The position numbers and the translations under genes are program-made. Below are positions 13,169 through 25,815 of a stretch of DNA of 64,000 nt, one piece after another. Below the pieces are notes generated by a model. That model searched no databases and was not told the DNA's origin. It worked only from the letters and a program-made list of their open reading frames with translations. The stretch's first letter is position 1, and every line of letters starts with the position of its first letter. Origin of the DNA: Tetrahymena thermophila SB210 (taxonomy: Eukaryota; Ciliophora; Oligohymenophorea; Hymenostomatida; Tetrahymenidae); contig NW_002476370.1 of assembly GCF_000189635.1 (NCBI RefSeq), positions 124,001-188,000 of the forward strand, given 5' to 3'.

Positions 13169-15256
13169 ATGAGTTTAAGACAATAAACATTAACTCAATC
13201 CTTGGTTCCAGCTACTAATGAAGTAAGAAAAGCTCCACAAACTAGAACAAGAGGAGGAGCTAAAAAAGAAATAGAGCTTGCTACTCCAATTACTGAATTT
13301 GTCAAAGGAAAGGAAACAAGAAAAAAAAAATTAAATGGTAAAAACTCTAAAATTGATGATTATTATGATATCCATGGAAATGACAAAACCTTTATCTCGC
13401 ATGATATTGATAATGAAAAAGATCATAACCAATCAAGCATATCAACTGCCTCAACAAATACAACAATAGATTATGAAAGAATTAATCATTTAAAGAGTAT
13501 CAAATTAGCTTCTGATTTTAGTTAAATTCCTTCTGGAAACACTATAACTATTGGAGGAAATTCTAATATTATGTAAGTCGAAGATAAGCCTTTGCAAATA
13601 GATATTTAAGCAAATTAAAAACCTGCTATCGACTTTAAACAATTTTTAGATGAGTAACAAAAGCAAAAACTCAAAAAAGAAGAAGAATTGGAGTAATAAA
13701 AATAACAACAGCAGTAAAAAAATGCTAAACTACTCTAAAATTTTGAGAATTTAAAAAAGAAATCTGCATTGTCTAATAGCACTACAGATTTAATATCAAA
13801 AATTTTAAACAAAAATAAAACTTAATAAGACAAACCCGATAATATTTAAAATTTCAATAATCTTTCTTCTGCCAAAAAGATTGATTTGATTGAAGAAAAG
13901 CTTCTTTCAACACTTAAAATGAATTCTTCTGTTGAAAAGGATTCAAGCAAAATAATGGATGCTGCTGATTAAATTTAAAAATTAAATCAAAAAGTTGAGC
14001 AATCCAATAAAATGATTGATGAAAAAGAAGAAATATTTGAACTTCAAACATAAAAGTTGAATTAAGTTGATTCAGAAATTGAAATTACTAAATAAGAAGA
14101 TAAAGCTGAAAGTAAATTTGAATAAATTTTATAGACAGTTTAAAATAATGAAAAAGCTCAGAAAATTCTTGCTGGACCATCAATAAAGCAAAGATATGAG
14201 GATTTATTGAAAGGTGATCAACAAGAATTTGCCTTACCCTACAAATACAAGGTGCTTTTAGAAACTTTTTCAAAGTTTGATGAGTGTATATAATTCTTTA
14301 AAGATAGAAACAAACCAACTTTATTCAAAGATCTTAAATTTAATCTGGAACAAACTATGCGTGCCACTATCTCCCTTAAACAGATTTAGTAAATTATTCA
14401 CTTGTACCCCTAAGCTTACTAGTTAAAGTGGGTCTAAAATAAATAAGCTCATGAATAATTGGATTTATTAGTTAATTCTGCCTGTGATGAAAACGATAAC
14501 AGAGTTGTTTTAACTAAAGCAGATCGTTTATAAAAACTTAGAAATTTACTTGTTGAAAAGGTTAAATATTTCCATAACTTGTACCTCAAATCTCAAGCTA
14601 GAGAGCATTTAGAGCAAGAGTTGTTAGATAACTTTAGATGGCATGATGATTTCAAGTTATAAGATGTCCCCAATTTAGAAGAATAGGCTCTACCATTGAA
14701 ACCTTTCGAAATTAAAGTTGAACCTCTAAAAGAAACTTTGGAAAAGAATTAAGTAAAAAACGATATATTGGCTCGCTTAATGAAATCAAAGGCTGAAGAA
14801 TAAGAAGAAAAAGAAAAACAAAGAAAAGAGCTTATTGAAAAGAGTCTTTATATTTCCACAAAAGAAAATAAGACAGGCTTGAGTGATCGTCTTTACCAGC
14901 TTATCAAGGCTAAAGAAGAAAAAATTAATGAGGAAAAACTTAGATAATCTTTATCTAAAGGAACTGAAATGCAGAGAAGAATTCCTGAAATCAAAAAAGT
15001 TGTTGAAATTATAATGGTTTATTACATCTAACGTAAAGTATCAAACATGTTTTATGCCTCTATTGTTGATTATCTCACTTAATCAAGCAACATCATCATA
15101 TCTAAAAGTTCTGCAATAGAAATGATTGATTATCTCATATAAAACTGCCCCTTCTGGATAACTCTCATCCCAAATAAATAAGGAAGCATTATTAGAATTG
15201 ACAAGAGTGTTGCCCTTTCTAAAATCCTGGCAGAAATTGAAAAAATTGAAAGCTGA
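13169..15256 (+). CDS. CDT1: DNA replication licensing factor CDT1
   Basis: 695 aa, single exon, starting MSLRQQTLTQSLVPATNEV. CDT1 loads the MCM2-7 helicase onto ORC/CDC6-bound origins. The N-terminal 340 residues are low-complexity, with Gln runs and Lys/Glu coiled coil. The CDT1 central fold (geminin-binding region in animals) starts near residue 355: LPYKYKVLLETFSKFDECI, DRNKPTLFKDLKF, TISLKQIQQIIHLYPQAYQL. This matches the family pattern LPxKYxxL...F..(M)...IxxxYPxAY. A C-terminal winged helix lies at about 600-690: RRIPEIKKVVEIIMVYYIQR and IEMIDYLIQNCPFWITLIPN. The N-terminus resembles the Cdt1 PIP-box position but lacks its aromatic pair (see findings). The gene converges on MCM4, its functional partner, about 3 kb away. 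Confidence 0.9.
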
Positions 15257-16024
15257 TTGTATAGATTATTAAATAACAACTTAAGGTTAGAATGGAAAAT
15301 AAACAATCAAACAGACAAACATATTATTGTTTTCAAATGATTTAAAATAATTAAAAATAACTAAACTGTAATATAAATAAAGAAGAAGCTATTTAAAACT
15401 AACTCAAAAGTAAATAATAGTTTGTTTCTTGAAATTTTTGCTTTTCAAAAAATAAATTAAATGTATAAAAATTATAATTAAAATATAAATTAATTTAATT
15501 GATAAAACCATGTTAATAAATTAAAAAATATATAAATAAATACTTGTTGTTTTCATTAAATAAATGTCCACAAAATATAACTCTTAAAAAATTATTAATA
15601 TGATTGAATCTCAAACATTTAATGTCTAATTTATCCTTTAAAATATCAAGAGAATAATAAATAATTCTTATTCATCTTTATTAAATCCTTAAATGTTCAA
15701 ATTAAAAACTATTTTTAATTATTAAAATATAAATAAATCAAACAATCAATTGAATTAATTATGAAATTATAAACAAATAAATAAATACTTATTTTCTTCA
15801 TTCAATCACCAAACTTTAAAACTAAAAATTATCAATTAATTTTAAATTCTAAAATATAAATTTATTTAATTTGAAATAATTAATAAAATTTAGTTATTTA
15901 ACATTTAAAATATCATTAATCATCAATCAATCAATTTAATTTATTATATTATATAGATATATTTATTTTACATTTTTAATTATTAAGTATTTTATTATTA
16001 AATTAATTAAAACTTTTTCTAATT
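15257..16024. other. Intergenic between convergent genes
   Basis: 3' flanks of CDT1 and the VWA gene. Contains reiterated phrases of the type 'aaataaatacttgttttcattaaataa...' at about 15537, 15780 and nearby, which look like loose low-complexity repeats. No gene seen. Confidence 0.55.
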
Positions 16025-17140
16025 TCACATTAGTTTTTTCTTTAAAGCTCCAAGAACTCCTGTCCACATTGTACCTTCTTCAGTTTCTTCAGCTTTTTTC
16101 TCTCCTTTTTTATCATCTATGCATTTTTCTTTTTCTTTAGTATCATCATCGTCATCATCATCACATTCTTTAACTGCTACTTTACGCTTTATGTCTTTCT
16201 TACAAAGAGATTTTTTTGATTTTGAATTATTAACAGCTGTTTTAGTCAAAACGATAGTTTCAGCATAATTTTCTTAAAAGCAATTTTTAAAAATATTTTC
16301 CATTTTATCTACAGCACTAACTGCTTTTATTAAGTGATAGTCTACTTTATGTTTTTTCAATAAGGAATTGATATCATCTTTGTTTGTTCCACACGGACAA
16401 CCATTCTTCTACCAAGCAGGATCACTACTTGAACCTCCATATTCTTGCCCGTGAGGAGGAGCATCACATATGTGAAACATAAATCTTTTATAAATTAAAT
16501 AATTTATCATTAAATAAATGGCTATAAAATATTTTCTATACCTTTTGGAAATAGTGACATTATCTTCACTCAACCTCCAAGAAGTTTTGGAGAGACCTTC
16601 ACGTAAACCGTCCATCACAGCTTCAGGTCCATCTCCCCCACCTGCAGCTTACACAGATTTTAATGTGGTAATAAGCTACTTGGCAGATGTCAAATCAAAA
16701 AATTCGGTTACATAAGTGGTATCTTAAGGTGGATGATCCTAATTAATTTTTTTGATATAAAAAAACTATAAATATTTTGATTTAAAATTGATTAAATTTA
16801 TTTAAATTTTTCAATAAAAATACAAATAGGTTGAAAAAATATTTAATTAATTAATTACTCTATATGTACAAAGAGAGAATTTTATATTGAATTCCATTTT
16901 AGAAAACTTCTCAACAATTTTTTATATAGTTAGCATTGCCTAAGGAATGTAAGGCCCCATTGATCCAGTGGTATCCAAGACAAAGAGAATGTCTACATTG
17001 TTGTGGTAGTCTTCTCTATCGCTATCAGAAAGATCAAAGTCATCTAAATCACAATTTTAGGTAGTCACTGTTGATAAACTTGAGGAAGCTGCTGTTGCTT
17101 CATCAGCAGCGAAAATCTTTTTTTTCAATGAAATCATCAT
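16025..17140 (-). CDS. VWA-domain protein, alpha-kinase-VWA type without kinase
   Basis: 312 aa after removing introns 16739-16858 and 16485-16541. The VWA domain spans about residues 45-230 and begins NNVDILFVLDTTGSMGPYIP, a MIDAS motif of the DxTGS form typical of Dictyostelium VwkA-like proteins. Further VWA features are VQAAGGGDGPEAVMDGL and FMFHICDAPPHGQEYGG; the DAPPHG segment is characteristic of this subfamily. The tail is lysine-rich with a run of seven Asp (ECDDDDDDDTKEKEK) and ends GVLGALKKKLM. No alpha-kinase domain or signal peptide is present. Two ATGs occur in tandem at the start; the first was used. Function beyond metal-dependent protein binding is unknown. Confidence 0.85.
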
Positions 17141-18508
17141 TAATAATTGATTGTTATATTTAATTTAAAAATTACATTTATTTATAGTAGGATTTCAATT
17201 TATTTTTATTTCAAAAATTAAAGGAGACAAACATATAATTTACGTTATTGCTGCTATTATTAATTATAGCTATAGACGCAAAGTATTATCACCTTTAATT
17301 TATCTGATTAATTCTAAATCAAAAATCTTATAAATCATGATAAGAAATAAGAGTTAATTTATATATCACTCAAGCTTAAATAAAATTATTATTCTTTTCA
17401 TAAATCGAATTATTTTTAGTTAAAAAATTATTTTCTACTTGAAAGCAGTAAAAAAGCAATTAAACTTTTTAATTTTTAGTTAAAATTGTATAAAATTAAC
17501 ATAAAATAATTAGTCACTATTATAATTTTATTTGGATTTAATTGTTAACAAGAGTAAACTTTTTAAATTTGTGAGAACATAAAATAATTAAATAAAAATA
17601 GATAAAAAAACTTTGGTTTTTTTAATAGCTAATTGTAAATAAATAGCTTTAGAATTATAATTTATAAAAATAATTATTATTTGTAAAAGATATATATTTT
17701 ATCAAATATACTTTTAAAAATTATTTTTAAAATCAAAAAAAAAAAATCTTTATTAAATTTTAAAAATCTAAATTCTTTATTGAAAATTTTATTACTTTTT
17801 GTAATTACAATATAACTAAAGCATAAATGATAAGCTTAAAAATACTTGTATTCTATTCTGATAATTAAATTTATAAAGATATTTAGGATAAAATCTCTTA
17901 ATTTAAGAAAATAAATATTCATTTTGTTTATATTTAGTGATTAAAAATCAATAAAAAGATATTTTTTCCTTTATATTTTGTTTTTTATAGAATTAAAGCG
18001 TTTATCTCAATATAAAATTACACATTTCTTCATTGTATTTATGCACCAAAAAAATTCTTAATATGTTTGCTTAATTATATTAAAAGCAAAGAAAAATAAA
18101 CTAAAGTTAATCTATATTAATTAATGAAATAATGTCAAAAACATAGTTGAATTTTTAATATATAAATAAGTATCTACATATAATATTAATTTATTTATTT
18201 ATTTATTTAGTTTATATTTATTGTTTTGTTTGTTTAATTCAGTTTAGCTGTAAGTATTTTTATATTATTGTTAAAATTGTTTTTATATTATCATTCGTTT
18301 TAAAAGAACTAAAAAAATAAATTATTTCTTTCATATGATTAATTTATGCATATCTATTTATCTCCAAATCATTGTTTTTTGGATCCATTTGCTTATTTTA
18401 TTGTTTATCGAAAAAATAGATTTAATTATTTCATTATTTTTTCTTCTTTTTAACGAATTTATTTTTTAAAATATATTTTTAGTGAAAAATCTGTCAGATT
18501 AAACACAC
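17141..18508. other. Intergenic, AT-rich
   Basis: 5' flank of the VWA gene and 3' flank of MCM4. No supported frame or RNA gene. A small, more mixed patch at 17240-17290 (ttattgctgctattattaattatagctatagacgc) has no clear open frame. Confidence 0.55.
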
Positions 18509-21461
18509 TCACTCTTCGATACTTTATAATTTTATAATTGGATTCTTATTATTACCCATCTTAAGGAGTAAATTTTCTTCTACTAACATATTTACTGCTG
18601 ATATAACTTCTTATTCATCGATCTTGATTATTTATATATTTTCTTTGTTTGCTAACAATTAACGCAATTCATGGACTGAAATACCCTTTTTGAATACACC
18701 TTAATTGGATTTAGCCAAACCACGGATTTAATCTGATAAGTCTAAAATTCTCTATTTCTTTTAAGCTGATATACCAGTTGCAAGCATATCCATATCAATT
18801 AGACCAGTTGTAGGGTCAGTAGCAGCACTTTGTGTGGCAACCTTCATTAATCTGATAGCTTCTTCTACATTTTCAACTGTAACCTAATCACTTAGTTTCA
18901 TTTTTGCCAAAGATTCTGAAATACGAATTAATGATTCAAGTTGACGGGTAGTTGAAGTAATAACTTTATTGCTTAAACCAACCTTTCTCATGTCAACATA
19001 TCCTTAAACTAGTCTGTCAGCAGCTTCCTAAGTAAGTTTGGGATGAATTTCTTAACGAGCATATGCAATATACTTGATAAGTGTATCTTTATCAATAATA
19101 TCAATATCAGAGTATCCACTATTTTATCCTTGAGTAAGTCTATGCTAGCTTGAATTAGAGAAAAGCTTTAAGATATGAGAAGCTAATTAAATATCTTTTC
19201 TTTCATCATGATTATCTAATAAAATATAGATCAAATCAAATCTAGAAAGTAAAGAAGGAGGGAGATTTATATTATCGATGACTGATTTCTTGGGGTCATA
19301 ACGGGAATCTATTGGATTAGCACCAGCCAAAATTGCAGTTCTTGTGTTCAAAGTAGCAACAATACCTGCCTTTGCAATAGAAATAGATTATTATTCCATA
19401 GCTTCGTGTAAAATAGTTCTATTTAAATTAAAAAATATGTGTTATAAAAACTTGAAAAAAATCTTCTAATTATTGCTTTTTTAATTGCTAAATGCTATAT
19501 CTTATTTTAAATAATATTTGCTTTAAAAGATTTAATTGTCATTTGGTCCTTTTATTATTTAAAGAAATAATGCAATACCTTGTATTTTCATCCATCTTGT
19601 CAAACTCATCAATACAACAAATACCTAGATCACTAAGTACTAGTGCACCACTTTCAAGAACTATTTCTTTAGTATCAGGATCTCTGGTTACGTATGCAGT
19701 CAAACCTACTGCAGAAGAACCTTTACCAGATGTGTAAATACCTCTGGGTACTAAGTTGTGAACGTATTTAAGCATTTGGGATTTAGCAACAGAAGGATCA
19801 CCAACCAATAAGCAATTGATTTCTGCTCTAGTTCTGCTGTCTTTAGCATCGTGAATAGTCTTAACACTACCACCGAAAAGTTGACAAAGAAGACCTCTCT
19901 TAACATCAGTATTTTCCCAAATAGATGGTGCTACTGATTTAATGAGTTTATCATAAACATTTTCACTGTCAGCAATTTCTTAAAGCTTTCTTTTGGTTTC
20001 TTCGGAAAAATTGATTTTTTCTTCTTATAACTTTTGCTTGCTTAAAAGAGAGTATGAGACGACATCGATATAAGTGTTATAGACGGATCTCAAGGTTCTT
20101 ATATTTTTATTCTTTCTTACTCCTGCTGCTCTAAACACACCAACGACTTCGACTCTGTCACCAGGTTTAACTTGATCAACTAAATTATTGTCATAAGCCA
20201 TCAAAGTAGCAGTCTAATTGTTTAATATTAAAATAACTTAGATTAAAACTAAATAATTAAAATGATGTTTTTACTTGAGGAGTTTCACCTTCCCTCACTT
20301 TTTCTGGTAATTCTTAGATCTTTATATACTACTTATCAGTAAAGTGAGATAAATTATGTTGAATCATGAAAGAGTTTTTAGTGTGACAACTTTCGCAATC
20401 ATTAGGTTCATCAACATGAGCTCTTTCAAGAGGTACAATAACTGAATGGCTGCATCTACTGCACTTGAAAACAGCCATCTTCATTTCAGGATAGATATCT
20501 GATACTCTATTTTATATTTTAGTTCAATGTTAACAAATATTTTTGCCATATTTATTTTTGCAATTTTTAAAAAATTTTCGCTCCTATCAACTTAAAAAAA
20601 TATCCTTTTTATTTCTTTAAATAAAAAAATATCTTTTTGCCATTTCAAAAAGGTAAAAATAAAATGTTGATAGATTTCAATCATTTATTCATTATATCAC
20701 TTTAAATGCTTTTCTTTAAATTCATAATGTTTTTTAGCTTATTTAACATCCTATAACAAAATAACATTTTAGTGTTATAAAATTTGTTTTAAAGAGCACT
20801 TTGAAAAAAAAAAAGAAAATGAAAATATAAATTAATTTTTTTACCTAATTACAATACACTTGATGGAAACTAAACGGTTGATATCCTTATGACGCAAATC
20901 TCTAAGTTAGGTACTTTTATTAATATTGACTACAGCAACTAAGACTGAGTTTGACTTTTCAACTTGAGTTTCATTCTAAGCAAAACGTTCTCTAAAAATG
21001 GATTGTGCTACTTTATCGAATATTTGAATAACTTCAGCAGGGAAGAAAATAAGTTGGTAGTAGAGAATCTTATCAAACTGCAATAGATGTTAGCCATCAA
21101 ATGTCAATATGTATTATTCAAGAGCAGCCATTTAATTGAATTTTTCAACATAAATGTTAACTTCACTAGCGTTTTCATCTAACATGTCATGATCATCAGA
21201 AGGAATAGCCTTGAATTCTAACAAGAACTTTTCGAATTTGTTACTACATTCTTATGTATTAATATTTGTTCCCCAGTTTATGTATCCAGTTTCACCAGAA
21301 AGAGTTGCAGTTCCATCCTACATAGGAGATTGCATGAAAGATGAGGGTTAGGTGAGGATTCTTTAAGATTAGTTTCCTCCGATGCTTTGAGACAAATGTC
21401 TACGTTGAAAAGAAGTGTTAGGAGTTTGCTTTCCTTACTCGCCAGAAACAGATTGATTCAT
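18509..21461 (-). CDS. MCM4: MCM4, replicative helicase subunit
   Basis: 797 aa after removing introns 19419-19578, 20214-20274 and 20507-20844. Start [15 protein letters not shown]; Ser/Gln-rich N-tail. MCM4 is assigned from [20 protein letters not shown] (about residue 68), which matches the MCM4-specific WGTN...C...F signature, and from the zinc finger [10 protein letters not shown]...[11 protein letters not shown] (about 220-247) followed by DKQYIKIQELPEKV. ATPase motifs are Walker [10 protein letters not shown] (about 420), [12 protein letters not shown], Walker [10 protein letters not shown] (about 487), [13 protein letters not shown] and the arginine finger SRFDLIY (about 553). The C-terminal winged helix ends KNPIIKLQSIEE. 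All catalytic residues are intact, so it should be functional in the MCM2-7 ring loaded by CDT1, whose gene is nearby. Confidence 0.96.
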
Positions 21462-22528
21462 GATTATTAGTTGTTACCTTTGTCCTTATTAATTATTTAT
21501 TTGCTATTTTTATTATTGTATTGTTAAAATATTTTAGGTGCTTTGCTATCTTTTTATTTTATTAAGATTTTTCAAAAAAAGTGTCTTATTTTTTTTCTTT
21601 TTGTTTAATTTAATTAAAAAGTTTTTTATAAAGATACTCAATATTCAAACATTAATTTTAATAATTATAAATGACTCAGCTTATATATATCAAATTAATA
21701 ATTACAAATAATCCAACCAAAAGATATTTTTTTACCGCGGTATTATGCAAAATTATTACTGATATTTAGCGCCTAACATTTTAAAAATTTATACAGTCGT
21801 ACGAAAAGATTGAAGAGATTCCATATATTTTTAATAATATTTTGAAGTACAAAATAATATCTCAAAAATAAACGGATACATTAATCCCTTTTTTACCTAA
21901 TAAATTAAATATCTTTTTTAATTTTTAATACAAATTTTTGAGTTTAAAAAATAAATTGATTAATTATTTTTCATATTTTTTATTTACAATTATTAATAAT
22001 TTATATATTGAATATTTTGTAGATTAATAAAAAACCATAAATATTTCAAGCATTGTTTAATTCAAACAAATCATTTCAATTTATTGCACTCATTTTTTTC
22101 ATTAAATTGAATAAATTTAAAACATTTTTCATTTTAAGATTTTAGAAAATATAAATTTTAAATAGAATTATTATTTTTAAATATATTTATTAACTCTTTA
22201 GTTTATTTAATAAATTACCAACATCTTTCAAAATGTGGTTTTAAAATCATTAAAATTTAAATGTTTTCTCTAAAAATAAACTTTTTAAATATTATTTTTT
22301 GAACATTTCAGATACAAATCCTTTAAGCATATCAAATAAAAAAATTTTAATTTATTTAGATAATATTAAGTTGTAAAAAATTTTGTGATAAAATTAATAG
22401 AAATTTATCAAATTGTATCTTAATTTTTAATTCAATAAAATAATTCAAGAATTAATCCAAAATATTTATTATATTTATTGTAAGTAATTTTAATTTAGTT
22501 ATAAAATCAAAATTTATACATTAATTTT
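21462..22528. other. Intergenic between MCM4 and the 5S array
   Basis: MCM4 5' flank then AT-rich DNA. The only odd word is tttttttaccgcggtattatgc near 21726-21748, a small GC palindrome (accgcggt). No gene recognised. Confidence 0.55.
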
Positions 22529-22648
22529 GTTGTCGGCCATACTAAGGTGAAAACACCGGATCCCATTCGAACTCCGAAGTTAAGCGCCTTAAGGCTGGGT
22601 TAGTACTAAGGTGGGGGACCGCTTGGGAAGTCCCAGTGTCGACAACCT
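22529..22648 (+). rRNA. 5S: 5S rRNA, copy 1
   Basis: 120 nt from GTTGTCGGCCATACTAAGG to CGACAACCT. Ends pair (GTTGTCG with CGACAAC). Internal promoter elements for RNA polymerase III are visible: box A-like GAAGTTAAGCGCCTTAAGG and box C-like GGTTAGTACTAAGGTGGGGG. Transcription stops at the T run directly after. Identical to the other three copies. Confidence 0.97.
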
Positions 22649-22773
22649 TTTTTTATAAAGTTTAATTTAAAAATAGAATTTGTATTTTTTATTTTTTTAT
22701 TCATATTATATCTTTAAATTAAATTGATAAAGATTTACTAAGATATAAATAATTATTAATTGATATTAGTTTT

Positions 22774-22893
22774 GTTGTCGGCCATACTAAGGTGAAAACA
22801 CCGGATCCCATTCGAACTCCGAAGTTAAGCGCCTTAAGGCTGGGTTAGTACTAAGGTGGGGGACCGCTTGGGAAGTCCCAGTGTCGACAACCT
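22774..22893 (+). rRNA. 5S: 5S rRNA, copy 2
   Basis: Identical 120-nt 5S gene, start-to-start distance 245 bp from copy 1. T5 terminator follows. Its downstream spacer differs clearly from those after copies 1 and 3. Confidence 0.97.
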
Positions 22894-23023
22894 TTTTATT
22901 ATATAGCTTAGTTTTTAAAAATTGTATTTTTATATGATTGATTATATAATATCTTTAAAATAAATAAATTTTTTTATTAAAAAAATGTTTAAGTATAAAT
23001 AGATATTAACTGATATTAATTTT

Positions 23024-23143
23024 GTTGTCGGCCATACTAAGGTGAAAACACCGGATCCCATTCGAACTCCGAAGTTAAGCGCCTTAAGGCTGGGTTAGTA
23101 CTAAGGTGGGGGACCGCTTGGGAAGTCCCAGTGTCGACAACCT
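23024..23143 (+). rRNA. 5S: 5S rRNA, copy 3
   Basis: Identical 120-nt 5S gene, 250 bp after copy 2. The downstream spacer matches the one after copy 1 except for two substitutions. Confidence 0.97.
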
Positions 23144-23268
23144 TTTTTTATAAAGTTTAATTTAAAAATAGAATTTGTATTTTTTATTTTTTTATTCATA
23201 TTATATCTTTAAATTAAATTGATAAAGATTTATTTAGATATAAATAATTATTAATTGATATTAGTTTT

Positions 23269-23388
23269 GTTGTCGGCCATACTAAGGTGAAAACACCGGA
23301 TCCCATTCGAACTCCGAAGTTAAGCGCCTTAAGGCTGGGTTAGTACTAAGGTGGGGGACCGCTTGGGAAGTCCCAGTGTCGACAACCT
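23269..23388 (+). rRNA. 5S: 5S rRNA, copy 4 (last of array)
   Basis: Identical 120-nt 5S gene, 245 bp after copy 3, ending in a T6 run. The following DNA no longer resembles the spacers, so the array ends here. Confidence 0.97.
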
Positions 23389-24231
23389 TTTTTGTAAATT
23401 ATGGAAACACAAAATAAATGAAATTATTTTATTCAATAAACCTAATAATTTATTAAATAGTAAATGATATTGATAGTCCAAAATTTTGCAATAAATTACA
23501 AATAAATATTTATTTTCAAATTTAATTTAAAAAAAACTTATGTTTTTTACTGAATAATTCAATCTCAAGATATTTTAATACTAAAATTTATATTTCCTTT
23601 CTAAATAATTTTGAAAATTATTTTTATAAAATAAAATTTGAAATTTAAAAATAAAAATAAAAATAAGGTAAATAAATTCATTATAATACCATTAAAAATG
23701 GATTTTATTTTAAAAATGTATGATTAATTTATTCTATATTTAAAATAGTTAATTATTGAGCATTGATAACTTAAAAAATACTTACTCTTCAAAATATTTT
23801 TTTTATTTTTTAAACAATAAATGAGCATTTCTTCTAAAAATAAATGTCAAAAAATATTTTTATTAAACATTAGAAGATTATTTTATACTCTGAGTTTAAA
23901 TTTAACGTCTGATTTATTTAACTTCATATTAAATCTGAAATTTTTAGAGAATGGTAATGAAATCTTAGTTTAATTTACTTAAAATTTGAAATTGCAACAA
24001 TAATTGAGAAAAAAGATAAAAAGGTTGAACATTTAAAAAAACATTTTGTTTTTAACAAACACAAGAGTTCTTTCTGTATGTATGAATATGTACATTTATA
24101 GTCCCATATATATTTATAAATTTTAGAGTGGTATTGAATTAAAGTACTATAAAAATAAATAATAATGATAAATATTATTTTTCTAAAGAAAATAAAATAA
24201 TATTATATGATTAAATATAATATTTATGCTT
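23389..24231. other. Intergenic, AT-rich
   Basis: No open frame of note and no RNA gene. It is the 3' flank of the first MFS transporter gene. Confidence 0.55.
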
Positions 24232-25815
24232 TCAAATTTCTTGGATAGTTTCAAGCTCAGTCTATTTTTATTAGATCATGTACTTTCTTTCTTCTGCAAC
24301 TGATTACTTATCTAAGACCATTTTTGCAGCTTGTTGGGTAAGGAATGAAGATTTACGTAACATTGTTTCGATAATAACATCTGAGTTTCTCTTCATAGGA
24401 GCAAAGCTTGATCTCTTCTTGAAGTCTCTAGATAATCTAGCAGCCTTGATATCAGCGTTTTCGTCTTCCAAAGTTTTGAATTGTGTTGCAACAAATAATA
24501 GTAAAAGGGTAATTACACCAATACCACAAAATATGTTAATTCCATTACTTTCCATGTAATATCTGTAGAAGGGAAGGAGAGTACTTAAAACGATTGAAAC
24601 CACATTTGCTAAGTTGAAAACAAGCTAATTAAATTGGTAAGGAAGGATAAATGGAAGTAAAGTTAAGAGGGTAGGGAATGCACATCTTGTGGAAAGCTTA
24701 GTAGCTAAAATAGGAATAAGTTAGAAAGCAAAGCTAGTTACAGGGACAAAGAAAGCTAGAGTTTGTAGAACACCAATTATCAATATATTATTCAACAAAA
24801 GACGTAAAGGATCAAAATGAGTGAGGAGATAGAAGGTAATAAAACTACCACCAAAATCGAACAAGATTGAGAGCATAACATTATTTTAAATATTACCACC
24901 AAGAGTGTTGAATGCAATGAAAGGAGTTGAATAACTTAATTAGAATGTTGACCAAGTAAGAATATAGATGATTGCATTTTTCATGTATTTTTTATTGCTT
25001 TTCATAACCTTGAACTTTTGAATTAAATCATCAATAAAATTCTTCTATTATTCTTTTGCTTCTACATTTTCATCCTTGGGAACTGAACTTTTTTTATTGA
25101 AAGGAGCTTGAATAGGATCAATTTCAGCAGGAGGAGATCTCAAAAGGTAAAAGCATATGCTAAGAGTTAAGACAGTGGCACCACTAAAGTAAGCAACATG
25201 GTCAATCCAATTGCCATCCATTTAAGCAAATACAATAAACATCAATGCACCTCCTGTCCATGCAATATTAATCATATTAACAGATTTGTCTTTAATGGCA
25301 GTGGTGTACATATCATTTGCGTAGGCAAAAATTTGAGAGTAGATGTATGAATAAACAAAATTCCATATGAAGATGACGAACATAATATAAGTAAGACTGC
25401 CCTTGATAAAAGATACAGAGAAAAGAAGGAAACCTTCAATAAACATTAAAATAAAGAGAATATTAGTTTTCTTGCTTTTAGGAATTTCAGTCAACACAGC
25501 TATGAGAAAGGCAGCGACTTCTCCAACGAAACCAAGAGACATAATTGAAGCTTCAACTAATCTCTTTTCACAGACAAGACCGTAATCCATACTAATACTC
25601 TCCATGCCTTATTTATCGACAAACTAGAATTCATAATTATTGTCACAAATCTATTATTCAGTACAGCTCTACCATACCCCATCAATATTACAAGACAAGT
25701 TGGTTCTGTAATACAAGAAAGGGATAGCATTAAATACAGGAGCTTAAAATGAATAGATCAAGCATAGGCAGATGAACTGCAGCTCCATTTTAAAAGGTGT
25801 GTCACTAAATATCAT
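24232..25815 (-). CDS. MFS transporter, SLC22-like, paralog 1
   Basis: Intronless, 527 aa, MIFSDTPFKMELQFICLC start. About 12 hydrophobic segments. After TM1 there is a cysteine-bearing extracellular loop (SCNIDGVWQSCTEQQICD) ending in SISMDYGLVCEKRLVEA, which corresponds to the SLC22/organic-cation-transporter signature 'DLVC...W' that leads into TM2. A hydrophilic central loop (SPPAEIDPIQAPFNKKSS) separates the two halves of the MFS fold. The C-terminal cytosolic tail is Lys/Arg-rich (FKKRSSFAPMKRNSD). A second in-frame ATG lies nine codons in (MELQF). Substrate unknown. Closest local relative is paralog 2, which has the same product length. Plasma or vacuolar membrane location is inference. 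Confidence 0.8.

Larger units (their letters stand above)
22529..23388 (+). repeat. Tandem 5S gene array (4 units, about 245-250 bp)
   Basis: Four head-to-tail units. Genes are identical; spacers are about 125-130 bp and AT-rich. Spacers 1 and 3 are almost identical while spacer 2 is different, so the apparent duplication unit is a two-gene block. Confidence 0.95.
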
